NCBI GenBank assembly: GCA_963678675.1
Contig: OY783197.1
Location: forward strand, 7,959,069-8,023,068
Direction: 5' to 3'
DNA from: Xiphydria camelus
Lineage: Eukaryota; Arthropoda; Insecta; Hymenoptera; Xiphydriidae
DNA: 64,000 nt
Below, one piece after another: positions 11,327 through 22,639 of the stretch (the stretch's first letter is position 1; each line of letters begins with the position of its first letter). The position numbers and the translations under genes were made by a program. The notes beneath the pieces are model-generated. The model was not told the origin of the DNA. It made no database searches and worked only from the letters and a program-made list of their open reading frames with translations.

Positions 11327-11872
11327 TTTTTTTTTGTTAACTTTTTTCATTCTATTACAACCCCTTCTTGTTATAGAAAGTGGTTGACATTATCGAATAA
11401 AATAAGAATTTCAATTTTTTAAATAGTTTTACGTTATTTTCTTCCTCGTTGAGGTGAACCAATATTATTGCCAACCAGGCCGTTTTTCGAAAATGTCAAT
11501 GAAATTTGCTTTCCCATAATGCTTTTAAAGTGTAAATGTGCGTGTGGCAAAGTTCCATTCGGCAAATGTTCATGGTGTCAAAATACGGTGTGCTTCAAAT
11601 GTTTTTTCGACAATTATTATCCAAATTAATGTACAAAATCTTCGGCAGCCAAAAAATCCCATGACGAAATGTAAGAATGAAAAAATGCAACGATGCTTCT
11701 AACTGTTCTTTCAAATAATATTGGTTCACCTCAACGAGGAAGAAAATAACGTAAAACTATGAAAAAAATTGAAACTCTTATTTCATTCGATAATGTAAAC
11801 CACTTTCCATAACAAGAAAAGGTTGTAATCGAATGAAAAAAGTTAATAAAAAAAAATCCCAACAAGAATTGA

Positions 11873-11945
11873 ACCCGCGACATCGAGACTCCCAGCCCGG
11901 CAACTTAACCGTTGCGCTATCGAAGCATTGGTGACATGACGTACG
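11873..11945 (-). repeat. tRNA-like sequence (right arm)
   Basis: Inverted copy of the tRNA-like segment of the left arm with the same A-box and B-box words (GAATTGAACCC and CTTAACCGTTGCGCTA on the plus strand). Evidence and doubts are as for the left copy. Confidence 0.5.
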
Positions 11946-12110
11946 CCAATCCCGGAGACACTTGGAACGCGCGCGCGACGCGGTATCACGGTCTAAATGG
12001 GAGCGAGCCATGCTCTCGCCACTGAGGCCGGCGTAAGACCGGACCGTGTTAATACTGCATGCATTCGGCAACATCGCTAACCTCGCGTAGCTCCACCCCC
12101 TTCTAGTACA

Positions 12111-14213
12111 AGATCCGAACTAGAGACGTTCTTCACCGATCTGCTTACCGGATGAAAAGTATTTTTTATCAAACATAATACGTCAATGAATATATCGCGA
12201 ATCGGTAGGCTAATAAAATATGCTCAAGACTACCCTTAAAGCTATATAAACAGGTGAGCTGATATGAGCAATTTGCACCGATCTGCTTACCAATTAAACT
12301 ATATATGAAAATAAAGATAATTTTATTGCAAACACGACGGTATAACCCTACCTGCAAGAAATCGGTCATGAATCACGGTTGTAAGGCTTTGAGATTTATC
12401 GGAGCTAGCCAAGATGCGCGTACTACAGGCAAATTTGCTATAGGACGCAACGTAGGAAGTGGGCGCGACGCGACGGTTACCTACATGAGAGAGAGTGCGT
12501 ACATGCTGCTTCCTCGTACGCGATTGAAAAAGATAACACTACTAAAATGCCAAGAAAAAGCGACTACGATGGAGTAGGTACTGGCAGTAAACTTTTAATT
12601 ACTTTAAATTAAATATTAAATATTAAAATGTGAGAAATATTTTCAATTAAATATATGGATGGGGAAATATTAATATTTCTATCACAGAATAATAATAATA
12701 TGTTAGTGATAATTATTCGATAAATTTGATCTATTCTATAAAAATACCACAGCAAACAAACGGAAAAATTACATTTTTTAGAGAGCGATAAAAAACCATT
12801 AACAAATTGGCGGTGTAAAAAAACTTTATTATAAAACAATAAATACAATAACAATCTTTACAAATATTACAACAATATTACAACAAATACAGTATTATAG
12901 CCTTCCAAAAACTTGTATGTTGCTGGAATAAGAGTGCCCAGATTTTATATAACAGTAACCTAAACAACGCAAAGACTCCAACAAGAATTAAAAAATAGAC
13001 GATTGGCGACTACATGTACAGTATGTCCCGTGGATAACGCAAGTATTTGAATTTCCCTGACATTTGACTTTGGTAGTGCTTGGAACGGTGCTGTAGTTAG
13101 AGTTGGCATCAGAAGAGTGCGCTGCGTTCTTACGAGCCGTGTTTCGAGAACGAAAAGTGTAAAACGTCTGATTTTTCCCGGGAACTGTCAATTCGGGAAA
13201 TCGAAGCGTCTAACCTCGAAATTAACTGAATTTGTAAATAATGGTAAATAATGTGTAGAAATGATGAGAAATAATCATACAGGTTTCGCGGAAACACGGC
13301 TCGTAAGAACGCAGCGCGCTCTTCTGAAGCCAACTCTAACTACAGCACCGTTCCAAGCACTACCAGTCAAATGTGGTGGAAATTCAAATACTTGCGTTTT
13401 ATCCACGGGACATACTGTATACCTGGAGATGAGCGTGGCGGCCACCCCATGAGCCATCGCCTCGACTGTCTGGTTATCACTTGTTCGGAAAAAACTTTCA
13501 CTCGAAAACCCGGTAAGAACGTTTTTCGCCTTTTTCTGTACTTTCGAGAAAGAGCCATAAAGTAATAAATTGTCCCTTCCGGACAGGCAAATTAAAAATG
13601 CAAAGTTAGTTGAATCTTGAATGAAAATAATTGTACCAGGAATCCAACAGTAATTGATTGAAAAAAATAACGATTGAAAAAGATAACACTACATTACATT
13701 TATGTAATAATTGAGTACGTATTTTTCCGCAAACTGAGGGATGTAAATAGCGAGTCGCTCGTAGTCGCTTTTTCTCGGCATTTTAGTAGTGTTATCTTTT
13801 TCAATCGTACGATGAAGCAGCATGTACGCACTCTCTCTCATCTAACCGTCGCGTCGCGCCCACTTCCTACGTTGCGTCCTATAGCAAATTTGCCTGTAGT
13901 ACGCGCATCTTGGCTAGCTCCGATAAACTTCAAAGCCTCTTACAACCGTGATTCATGACCGATTTTTTGCAGGTAGGGTTATACCATCGTGTTTGCAATA
14001 AAATTATCTTCATTTTCATATATAGTTTAATTGGTAAGCAGATCGGTGCAAATTGCTCATATCAGCTCACCTGTTTATATAGTTTTAAGAGTAGTCTTGA
14101 GCATATTTTATTAGCCTACCCATTCGCGATATATTCGGTGACGTATTATGTTTGATAAAAAATACTTTTCATCCGGTAAGCAGATCGGTGAAGAACGTCT
14201 CTAGTTCGGATCT
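12111..14213. repeat. 2.1-kb palindromic element with arms of about 450 bp
   Basis: Terminal AGATCCGAACTAGAGACGTT (12111) is matched in inverse at 14213. The arms run to about 12570 and from about 13755, with roughly 95 percent identity by eye. Within each arm the motif CACCGATCTGCTTACC is repeated twice. The central 1.2 kb contains a separate hairpin element at 13019-13417. No protein-coding content. No clear target duplication was found. Confidence 0.75.
13019..13417. repeat. MITE of the CNGTATGTCC terminal family
   Basis: Inverted arms of over 100 bp begin CAGTATGTCCCGTGGATAA and are flanked by TA at 13017-13018 and 13418-13419. Internal words (GAATTTCC, TTGGCATCAGAAGAG, CGATTTCCCG types) recur in the elements at 32227, 38910 and 51097, so it is a diverged member of that family. 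A TA target suggests the Tc1/mariner or a related superfamily. Confidence 0.75.
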
Positions 14214-14632
14214 TAGACTATTCTAGCGTTTTGACATTACCTCGTCTCACCGCTGCCCCGCAGGAGAAACTAGTGGGCCTGTTATGTCGGCCTCTTAAGG
14301 TTTTAGTTGTTTGCCTCTTGTCAATTACAGCATATCCCGAAAAAACATTAAAAACCACGAAAACACGGAGAAAATGACTCTTTTTCAATTCATTCTCCTT
14401 TCATTTTAATTTTTCGTTGAAGAATTTATGTTCATAAATAATATTTTGTGCAGGAATTCTTCCCTGAGTTTTTAGTTACATATTCTTCCATTTTTTATTG
14501 TAAATATGAACCTTAACACAAAATTCTCATTGTGTGAATATAAACGAAAACATTCTAGTTATAATAATGAAAATTCACTTTCAACCTCAAAATCAAATAA
14601 GAGTATTTTATTTTATAACAGCATCTGTAATC

Positions 14633-16720
14633 AGCAGTCTTCTTCATCCTCATGTACTATATCGGCTAAGTTAATTACTTCTGGACCATCTCCATCTTCA
14701 AATTCATCTGGATGAAAGCTTTCCATAACGTCGGTTAATTCGTGCGGCAACGGATCCCCTTTAATCCAATCAAACTTCAGTTGTCCATTCTCCAACTACC
14801 AGCCATATCCCACTGGAGTTGGTAGTATGGATTTAGCGACATGTGCATTGTTCCATATATAGCACTGGTAGTTTGAACGACTGATGTGCTTTTCAAGTGA
14901 AGCTTTACAAGGAGGTAGTAGACTCAATTCGACACCTTGTGTATTTGGCAATGCAAATGTCATTGTGTGGAAGAGTACTTTTGCGTGAACAAATCGTACC
15001 GTAGCTTATTTATATCTATGTATCCCTTATTACTGTACAAGCAACAGACGAATTCCTCTAGGCCTGTCTGTAACATGTTTGTAATTGTAAGTGATGATCT
15101 TAATGATCTAAGGATAGGCACGAATTTCGAAAACTTCCAATTTAGATTTTACTGACAACTTTCCATGACGAACAAATGAACTGGTAGTGTCGCATCCGGA
15201 TAATGCATGCATATTCAACATAGCATGGCTCTTTGCTACACCTAAATCCCGAGAAATGATGGTGACGTTAATGACCCTTCGTTTGTTTCTAGTTCCTGTA
15301 TCAAACAGTAACACGTTTTCAATTTCGTTGGCGTAACTTAATAACAACATAAAAACATTTGTGTCTGGTGATCTAATTCTGATAGGCAAATTGTCTTGAC
15401 AGGATTGAGAAGCATGAAAGCAATGTAATGTAATTTTAGTATCCGCCTCCTCTTGTAAAGAGCATAGCTCTTCTTGTATCGTATAGTTCACAGTTGAACC
15501 GTCTTCGCTAGTAAACAAAATGCACTGATCATTATGTGATGAGTAAAGATTTCTACCATGAAAATAGTGGGCATATATGTCTTGTTTCCATTCATTATAT
15601 AGAAGGTTGACAAGATGTTCTTTGTTTTTGCCATTACTGAGGAATTTTTGCAATCCCGAGGAATGTTTTTCTTAGGTATCTCCACGGCCCCTTCTGAGTC
15701 CCTTAATGTTTTTAATAGATACACCTGCGTAAGTATCCGTCACGAAATCTATCCTCTTGCATTTTGGAAAACGGCTTAAGACTATCTCGGCGAGCTCACC
15801 AAAGGTTTCTGGAATATTACTGAGAGCTTGAAAGTAAGTCATGCCATCTCAATCGTATAAATGCATTCTTCTCAACCTTAGGAGGTTCATTTACCGCACC
15901 CTTGATCTCCAAAGCATGGAGTAGTTTGGCCTTGTCTGTTTTTATAGGACACCCATCAGCAGTTGCTAATGCCCATGGTACTGGTCCTAATGGATAGGAT
16001 AACAGCATCTCTAGGCTAATTTGACGTCCCTGGGACAGGAGCAAAGCTCGACCAAAAATATTTCTTTCTGCTCTTATCTCAACTAATCTGTTTTGAGAGG
16101 ACGTAACAATTATCTTCTCTTGAATACTCTTAAAAGTTTTAAGCTTTTCTCTTCAGTGGTTCATGAAATTTTTTATTCTTTAAAATAAATCTGTCTTGTA
16201 GGAAAGTGTTGTAGGCAGCTTTCCCCAGAGTATCTACATTGAGTAAATCTTCTTCCACCGATTCAGGTGCAGGCCTTCCAGATGATAAACAGAACAGAGA
16301 ATCCTTGTTGTCAACTTCAAATGGATTGATATATTACTCAATAGCTTCAATTACTTTCGAGACACTTTGTTCACTTCGTTTCATTTCTCCTATTTGCATG
16401 TCTCGGTGAGAGGAATCTGATGTATGTAACATACTTGCTTTTTCAAATGCCAATTCTACATATTTAGCACGTTCATGCCTTGTAATACACCATCGTGCAT
16501 ATGCCCAGAAATTTCTGCTGTAACCCACTATGCCGCCGGTGCATTTGGCATATCGATTGATTGTCTGTTCTATTGTGATGTCAATAGAATTTCTAGAACT
16601 TGAAACTTGTGATCTATCGACGCTATTAAGGGGTATGAATCGACCTTCCGAATTCCGTCGGTCAGCGCGACGGAACACTGTAGTTTTCCACGTTTTTCCG
16701 GGATATGCTGTAGTTGACAA
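14633..16720 (-). pseudogene. Transposon-associated protein with EEADTK / GCDTTSSF motifs
   Basis: Broken minus-strand gene inside the 10385-16810 element. Fragments in order: 16720-16334 (EQTINRYAKCTGGIVGYSR, ARWCITRHERAKYVELAF), 16044-15817 (LEMLLSYPLGPVPWALATADG), 15653-15108 (EEADTKITLHCFHAS, SPDTNVFMLLLSYA, HALSGCDTTSSF) and a C-terminal tail to 14633 ending in an acidic EDEEDC. I recognise these motifs from a multicopy protein family in invertebrate genomes. The spaced acidic residues resemble a PIN/flap-nuclease fold, but that is inference. At least three frameshifts, and the N-terminus is missing. Confidence 0.6.
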
Positions 16721-16810
16721 GAAGCAAACGACTAAAACCTTAAACTATACTACCTTAAACAAAAAAATATGTGAGTCAGAAATTCCTACGGGGGGGGGGG
16801 GGGGTAGGGG

Positions 16811-17021
16811 GTATACACGAGCCTTCGCTCTACATAAACAGAGCCGCTCACTCAGTCAGGGAAAGAGCAGAAGAGAAAAAAAGGGTCGCTTCCCCGGCGA
16901 AACTTTTTCTTATTTCAATATTATAATCCTAAAGGGAGTTCTTATTATACGCAGCTTCCTCTGATTCCTAAGGAATTTATATCTCTAAATATCCATAAAA
17001 CAGATACGTTATAACACCAGG
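16811..17021. other. Spacer, no gene seen
   Basis: Short unique stretch between the G-tract end of the preceding element and the GACGTC element. No coding or repeat signal. Confidence 0.4.
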
Positions 17022-17246
17022 TTGCACACTGACGTTAGAATAACGTCTCAGACGTCATTTTTTGGTCAGTATAGGGTTTCAGACGTCAGTTGTCGTAATA
17101 TTAACGTCACAGGGGCGTCATATTTACGACGTTCCTTGGACGTCAAAATTCAACATCTTTTTGACGGAACTCTTCCGTCATTTTTAATGACGAACGAGAC
17201 AAAAAAATTTCGGTCTCCTGCATATATAGGGACTTGAAAATTTATT

Positions 17247-18132
17247 CGGACTATTTGACCGGACCATGGTATTCCGAGGTATTTTTGCGTCCTGAATCCG
17301 ATTCCGAGGTCATCTGAGCCCCATCACGTCAGAAAAACGAGATTTGTAACGAGGAGGTTGCCACTGCAGACGCACAAATTTTTGATTCATGTTCTGCATG
17401 CTGTTTCATAGGGCCGATTGTACACGAACAATCAGCTTTACAGAAAAGTCTTTATTGTTCGGATACAAGCAATGTTCCCAAGAAGTCCCCTAACATGGTG
17501 CGAAATTTCAGACGAATGGGTTGAGCAGTTCTCGAGATATGGAAGTTTTCCGTCAAGTTTCTGCATCTTGGCAGGGAGCTTAAACTCTTGAGTTGGTAAG
17601 ATTCCTTCGTCAACTTACAGCAAATTTGTGCCGCCCAATTGTGTTGGTTGTAATGTCTTTAAAAAGGGCAAGAGCCCGTGAAATAAATAAATAAGGAAAT
17701 GGAACTGCCCTGAGCAGCACCCAAAGCATGACTCCAAGGTTCTAAGGCCATTAGCGTCAGTGCTGGGTCCACTGTCAATATGTTACAGTGAACGGATCGC
17801 CGGAATTGGATGCCTTGACAGGGAGATCGTAATCCGCGAGATACAATGATCATGGCAACATTTTATCCACTGGGGTGGTTCTGTGATAGTCCCGGTCGAG
17901 ATTTAGGACTCTATTCCAATGTTTGGAAGGTATTCAAGACCTAAACAGCTACCCCCCAACTCAACAGGTCGTTTGAGAAATTGTTCCGGGTCCAGTTCCA
18001 AAAAATGGACATTTCAACCTCTAAATGACCTTGAAATCTCGTTTTTCTGACGTGATGGGGCTCAGATGACCTCGGGATCGGATTCAGGACGCAAAAATAC
18101 CTCGGAATACCATGGTCCGGTCAAATAGTCCG
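17247..18132. repeat. 0.9-kb inverted-repeat element
   Basis: Ends CGGACTATTTGACCGGACC and its reverse complement, with arms of about 95 bp that continue through GGTATTCCGAGGTATTTTTG. Absent from copy 1 of the host element, which joins the two flanks directly. The interior has a minus-strand 64-residue frame with no recognised homology, which I do not call a gene. Confidence 0.75.
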
Positions 18133-18450
18133 GACTTTTTTTTTAACCTGTGTTATTAAAGTAAAAATGTGAAAGACAATCAATTAATATAGGATGAATA
18201 AACATTCATATAATTATTTATTTATCAATTAATATCAATATTTCATTTTTTATTTTTTAAAATATCAATTTGCGTCTATGCAAGAATATTTGTCAAAAGA
18301 TGCAATCATAAATTTAGAAAAATGTTGAGAAAATAATAATACAATTATAAAATCTTATTTATTCAAGCTCTTTCTTATTGACTGAAAAAGCAACATACAT
18401 TTATTCATCAAACTTCATATGAACACCAATAGTAATAATATTGTTAACCA

Positions 18451-18530
18451 CAGGACCGATCAACAAAGTTAAGCAGCAAAAAGTGCGGACAGTAGTTGGA
18501 TGGGTGACCGCTCACGATGAAAAGATATAA
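18451..18530 (+). repeat. 5S rRNA-derived segment
   Basis: Contains GACCGATCAACAAAGTTAAG and, 28 bases on, TAGTTGGATGGGTGACCGC. These are the central and 3' words of eukaryotic 5S rRNA (the internal promoter region and the GGATGGGTGACC block), with several substitutions. The 5' third and the 3' end are missing or unrecognisable. Best explained as a 5S-derived SINE head (SINE3 type) or a 5S pseudogene carried by the element. Confidence 0.65.
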
Positions 18531-18811
18531 GGTAAGTGAATACAATATGCCCACCCTAAGCGATTTTTTTTGTTAACAAGGTAATGTTAAATAATAACGG
18601 CAATTATTTCATGACAAAGTTCAACATGTTTAGAACCTAAAAAAAATAGTCACCATGGAAAATTAATTTGAAATTTTTTTAACAAATTAAAAAAAAAGTA
18701 AATAGCCATATTGCCAACACGGTATTTGCAATATGACCATGTATGAAAAAGTCGAAAATTATTATTAAAAAATTACTTATTACTAGTGGAAAATACTTAT
18801 TTATTATAAAC

Positions 18812-19069
18812 TTAGTACAAAACATAAGAAAAATTATATTTGTGTGGTTTTTTGTCTGCTTTAGATGTTGTAGTTTTAGGTGCTGACGTAGCTTTAGGTG
18901 TCGTTTTAGCTTTAGGTGTCGTTGTAGCTTTGGGCGTTGACGTAACTTTAGGTGTATTTATCTGGTTGTTGTTAAAAACTGCTCTTTTCACTATAAGAGC
19001 TCGACTGTTTATGGCCTTCTGCCCATATGCGTATTGCCAACTCCGCATGGTGGGCATATTGCCACACAT
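18812..19069 (-). CDS. Short Thr-Pro-Lys repeat protein frame
   Basis: Minus-strand frame of 85 residues. Residues about 39-70 are six-residue units of the form TPKATT/TPKVTS repeated about six times, encoded by an 18-bp minisatellite. The basic C-terminus is KADKKPHKYNFSYVLY. No domain, signal peptide or membrane segment is seen. It lies inside a DNA element and may be chance coding through a minisatellite, or the tail of an element protein. Function unknown. Confidence 0.35.
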   Translation of the reverse strand: MCGNMPTMRSWQYAYGQKAINSRALIVKRAVFNNNQINTPKVTSTPKATTTPKAKTTPKATSAPKTTTSKADKKPHKYNFSYVLY

Positions 19070-19583
19070 GAAGTAAAATTAGGACAGGTCACGGTTTTGT
19101 CTAAAGTGTTACCTTAAATCGATTACTTTTCACCACGATCTAAGCTTCAATACCCATGCATGGAATACAAGATATTGTAGTTCATTAACACCTTTTTTCA
19201 CAATTCTACAATGAAAAACTTAGCGTGTAAATATTATAATGGCCTCTTAAAAAAACAATTTTTAGTGACACCAGTCGAATGGCGCTTGCTACTGGTCAGA
19301 TTACCAATTCAAATCTGACAGTAGGTTAACAGCAAACTGTACGTATGACATGTGCTGCCATTTTTCACAAAACAACCAACCTACGGGCTGTGTGCATATT
19401 GCAAACATGCGCATATTGTATTCACCTACCTTACGTCAGACCTAACCTTTTAGAACCGTCATTTTTTACGTCGTCACAACGTACGGTAGAACGTCATTAT
19501 GACGTGATATTTCTGACGTCGTGTTTATGTGCAATTAGACCCTCTTTGCGACATTAAAACGACGTCATATCTGACGTCAGAAC

Positions 19584-20712
19584 TGTGACGTAGCGTTTCG
19601 CTAAGGGCTCGCGATGCCCTCCGCTACGCCGCTAAACGATGGATATGATGCCACGCGCGGGACGAACGATGGGCGCCAGGTGCTACGAACGCGCTCCCCG
19701 ACGACGAACGATCTCCGGGAGATCGGGAACGGACCGATCTCGAACGAGCTCGGCTACCCCGGCAAAAGCCAGAGGGGCGGTTCGAGATACGTTGGCTGGG
19801 ATACGGGAGGAACGGTATCGATGGACGGAGGCGTGAAAGAAAGCATTGGTCGACGACTATAGCAGAGAAAGCGTTTTAATCGAATAACGAGACGGCGGTC
19901 CCCGCACGACGCTCGTGACCGGGGAACGATACCTACTCGGCGCGGTCTCGGTGCTGCGTGCACCACGCTAAACGCGGAGACGAAGCAAGTGCGCTAACAA
20001 TAAGACGACGAGCACTAAACGAAACGAACGCTCTAAAATGGTGAGCGCGGAAATGCAGCGAGCGCTCTACAACGACGAGCGACAGGACGATCGGGCGCTC
20101 TGAACGACGAGCGCGAAAACGAAACAGGCGCTCTAAACGACGAGGCTCGGATCCGAGGAAATGCCCTGACGAAACGCGTCGACGGAAAGACGCTGCAACG
20201 TCGCTAACACGAAACGAGTGCGCTAAATCGTAACGCGGGCCTGAATCTGACGAAGAGGTGCGCGACGGCTCGACGGAAGCACGTGGCGACGGTGCGACGG
20301 CGAGTCGGAATGTCGGTCGCTAGGCAAGGGGGATCGTACCGGCTATCGTCGATTTCGGTAGTCCCCGGATCTCCTAGACGCTCTTCCAGCTCGTACTCGT
20401 TGCTCGTCTTCGACGCTCGTATTCAACACTTCTCCTTCACGCTCGTACTCGACGCACTCTCACTCGTGCGAAACTCGAGCAACGACTGACTGCCGGTTTT
20501 CGGTCAAAGCCGTCACGTGGGCGCCTCGTGGTCCTCCGGCTTGCCCCTCGAGCCTCCGAGGTGGCTCTCCGGTAGCCGTTGCGATCGGTCCGGACGCTCA
20601 ATGCGTATCGATATGGATGCGTCTCATCCGTATCGACCCGCGGTCGTGCGCCTTCTTCCGAAGGGGCCGATTGCCCCCTTTTGTGACGTGGAGAATCGGT
20701 GAGTGACGTGGA
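19584..20712 (-). mobile_element. Solo LTR, TGACGT family (copy 1)
   Basis: About 1.13 kb, colinear with the LTRs at 25181-47132 (opposite orientation) and 52715-53832 (same orientation). It shares GACGTAGCG, GGGCGCCAGGTGC and a GAAGGGGCCGATTGC block near the far end. GC-rich with tandem units near 20040-20110. No internal retrotransposon genes flank it, hence solo. Its outer tip near 20690-20712 is rearranged: the last stem appears inverted relative to the other copies. No target duplication found. Family inferred as Gypsy from 4-bp duplications at the other copies. Confidence 0.7.
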
Positions 20713-20755
20713 GAAACTGACCTTCAAAAAACGTCATTTCGACATTAGTGTGCTT

Positions 20756-22639
20756 CCAGGGAACGTGACACCTCCCCCCCCCGCCCCTCCCTTAAAACTA
20801 AACGTCAGATGAGCCTAACGTGAAGGTTGGGATTCATTTCCTCTTTTTAAAAAAAATTTAAGTTCAAATAGAAATGTACATACCTAATTATGTAGCCATG
20901 TCCATGGATTGACTTATTCTATATCCCTCCATATGCTTTCCTTGAATGCTTCCATGACGAATTCAAATTCATCCCAGAGATCGTCATCCGGGTATTTATT
21001 ATTGAATTAGTTGTTAAAGATAGAATATATTGTCGTCATAGTCCCATGTTCAGTCCAGATACATCTCGACGGCAAGCTGGTTTACTTGACTAGTTGTGGG
21101 TTGTTGAGGATATTCCATTGCGGTTGCCTCGATATCTGATTGATCTCTTCAGATTTCGGAGTGAAACGTACTAGTTCAATGAGAAGTATTTAATTGACTT
21201 CGCTGTACAATTAGTGGGGGTTTTATACTTGATAGTTTGTCTCACTTTGGAATTTGGATTCGGATTTTGGAGAGGTTTTTTCAGGCTTAATTTATTTATA
21301 TTTTTTGATAGTTCTTATTACACATTTGGTATATATTTCTTCTTGACCGATTGCTTTCTACTGGAGCTATGGTCAGCTAGGTTCTGTGATGTCAATTTCA
21401 ACCAGTCGTAATATTTTTAAGATTATATAAATTGTTTTGATTTTAAATCTTAGCAACTTCCAATTAGTAGTTCCTTACATAATTTGAAATATTATGTTTT
21501 TTTTTTTAAATAAGGTAAGTTCGGAATTGTTCGACCAGCGGGTTAGTTTGACCAGTACCTATAGATTCAATACGAAGCATCCATATGTGGTAGAAATGCC
21601 GTCACGACATTTAGTTGGTTCTGCGAAGTCACAGCGGCGACTCGCGGTCATTTTTACAGACATAAGACGTGATACTGAGAACAATATTTTCGTCCTACTG
21701 ATTTTTTTACCGTTAAATTTGAAACGCACATTTAGTAATCTGAAGGTGAGAATTTCATTTATATCATTTATATTAATATGTTATGAGTTTGTTAGCATAC
21801 CTAAGTGTGACAAAACGAAGTTTTGTTACTTTAATTTCATGTTAACCCTCTGGTTTGTCTCACCCTAATGAAGTGATTCAACTAACCCAGCTATTAAGGG
21901 TTAGTTGAGCCACAGCATCATATTTATTATTTGTTGCAACTGCATTATGCTTATGTTTTCATGCAACTTTCTAATAAAAACTCCCTCCCGGCGCACATGC
22001 AAATTTTTTGTATATTAATCATTGTTTTTTTGTAGATTAATTTTCCTATCATTATTTATCTAATTAATTATAATATCAGCTGGGAGTAACTATATTTGTG
22101 AAACTTATTTTAAATACAAGTAGTGTACGCACCTACATTTATTTATAGGTATGTATAGTTCACTATTGTGCTTATTCAACTTTGACTTTTATAATATACA
22201 TTATTCTAAAAATTATTTGGTATTATATGTGTTAACCTCAATCTATTAATGTGTACTATTTTCGTATTTTCCTTAATTCTAATTTTTACATTTGTTTTAT
22301 TTACACAGGCCAACGACCAAAAAACTTTTTATGTGTGTTTACCTTATTCTTATAGTTTTAGGCGTTCTGATTCCAAAAATAACATTAAAACGCCATATCA
22401 CCCATCATTCGTTCACATTTTAACATTTCGTTTACACAATAATACAAATTCAGCCAAATTTCCTCTTTCGGTTCACGTGTAATAAACTTATTTTTACTTT
22501 ATTTGTTTAGTACCTTCTAGGAGCGTTATTTTTAACCTTTTGTGTTGATAGATAAACAGTGTACCGCAAGATGGCTCCACTTAAAATATTAATAAAACTT
22601 AAACCTAACATTTTAGCAGCCAGTGTTTCTATTCAATCA
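20756..22639. other. Long stretch without a gene
   Basis: AT-rich DNA with no convincing gene. 21100-21200 is repeated in inverse at about 48430-48515 (shared words CGGTTGCCTCGATATC and AGATTTCGGAGTGAA), probably decayed LTR-retrotransposon sequence. A minus-strand coding-like patch with stops lies at 20890-21130. The ORFs at 21214-21868 look like chance frames. Confidence 0.4.

Larger units (their letters stand above)
11195..12000. repeat. Palindrome with tRNA-like heads in both arms
   Basis: Two inverted arms of about 280 bp (11195-11475 and 11715-12000) with a loop of about 240 bp. Each arm contains the same tRNA-like segment and ends at the loop side in CACCTCAACGAGGAAGAAAA. The arms differ by scattered substitutions. 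Such a structure could arise from two opposed SINE-like copies or a foldback element. Confidence 0.7.
10448..14294. mobile_element. 3.85-kb TTAA-flanked element nested in a terminal repeat
   Basis: Ends GAGGCCGACATA (10448) and TATGTCGGCCTC (14294) are inverted and flanked by TTAA at 10444-10447 and 14295-14298. Deleting it rejoins the outer element's left arm so that it matches the intact right arm through AGTTTAAGGTTTTAG. This gives independent proof of insertion. TTAA targets suggest a piggyBac-type non-autonomous element. It contains two large palindromes (11195-12000 and 12111-14213). The first 700 bp hold only an unrecognised minus-strand ORF of 127 residues (10640-11023). Confidence 0.8.
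10385..16810. mobile_element. DNA element with CCCCCGTRGGAATTTCTGAC termini, interrupted
   Basis: The left terminal repeat (poly-C then GTGGGAATTTCTGACTCACA, 10385-10443, resuming at 14299-14345) matches the right one (16685-16804) in inverse orientation. Removing the nested TTAA element leaves arms of about 105 bp and an element of about 2.6 kb encoding the minus-strand protein at 14633-16720. Both ends abut homopolymer C/G tracts, so the exact tips and the target duplication cannot be fixed. Superfamily not recognised. Confidence 0.65.
17022..20755. mobile_element. GACGTC-rich DNA element (copy 2) with nested insertions
   Basis: The left end CCAGGTTGCACACTGACG and the right end (reverse complement CCTGGAAGCACACTAATG) form imperfect inverted termini. 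Subterminal regions at 17035-17200, 19435-19590 and 20720-20750 are crowded with GACGTC, TGACGT and ACGTCA. Inside are an inverted-repeat element (17247-18132), a 5S-like segment, a Thr-Pro-Lys repeat frame and a solo LTR (19584-20712). No transposase recognised, and no target duplication was certain. The inverted copy at 1216-1652 supports the left end. Confidence 0.6.

Noticed and set aside
1216..18210. One 17-kb transposon bounded by the GACGTC inverted copies
   Set aside because: The element tips at 1652 and 17022 face each other, so the GACGTC bodies lie outside the interval. They are two separate opposed copies.
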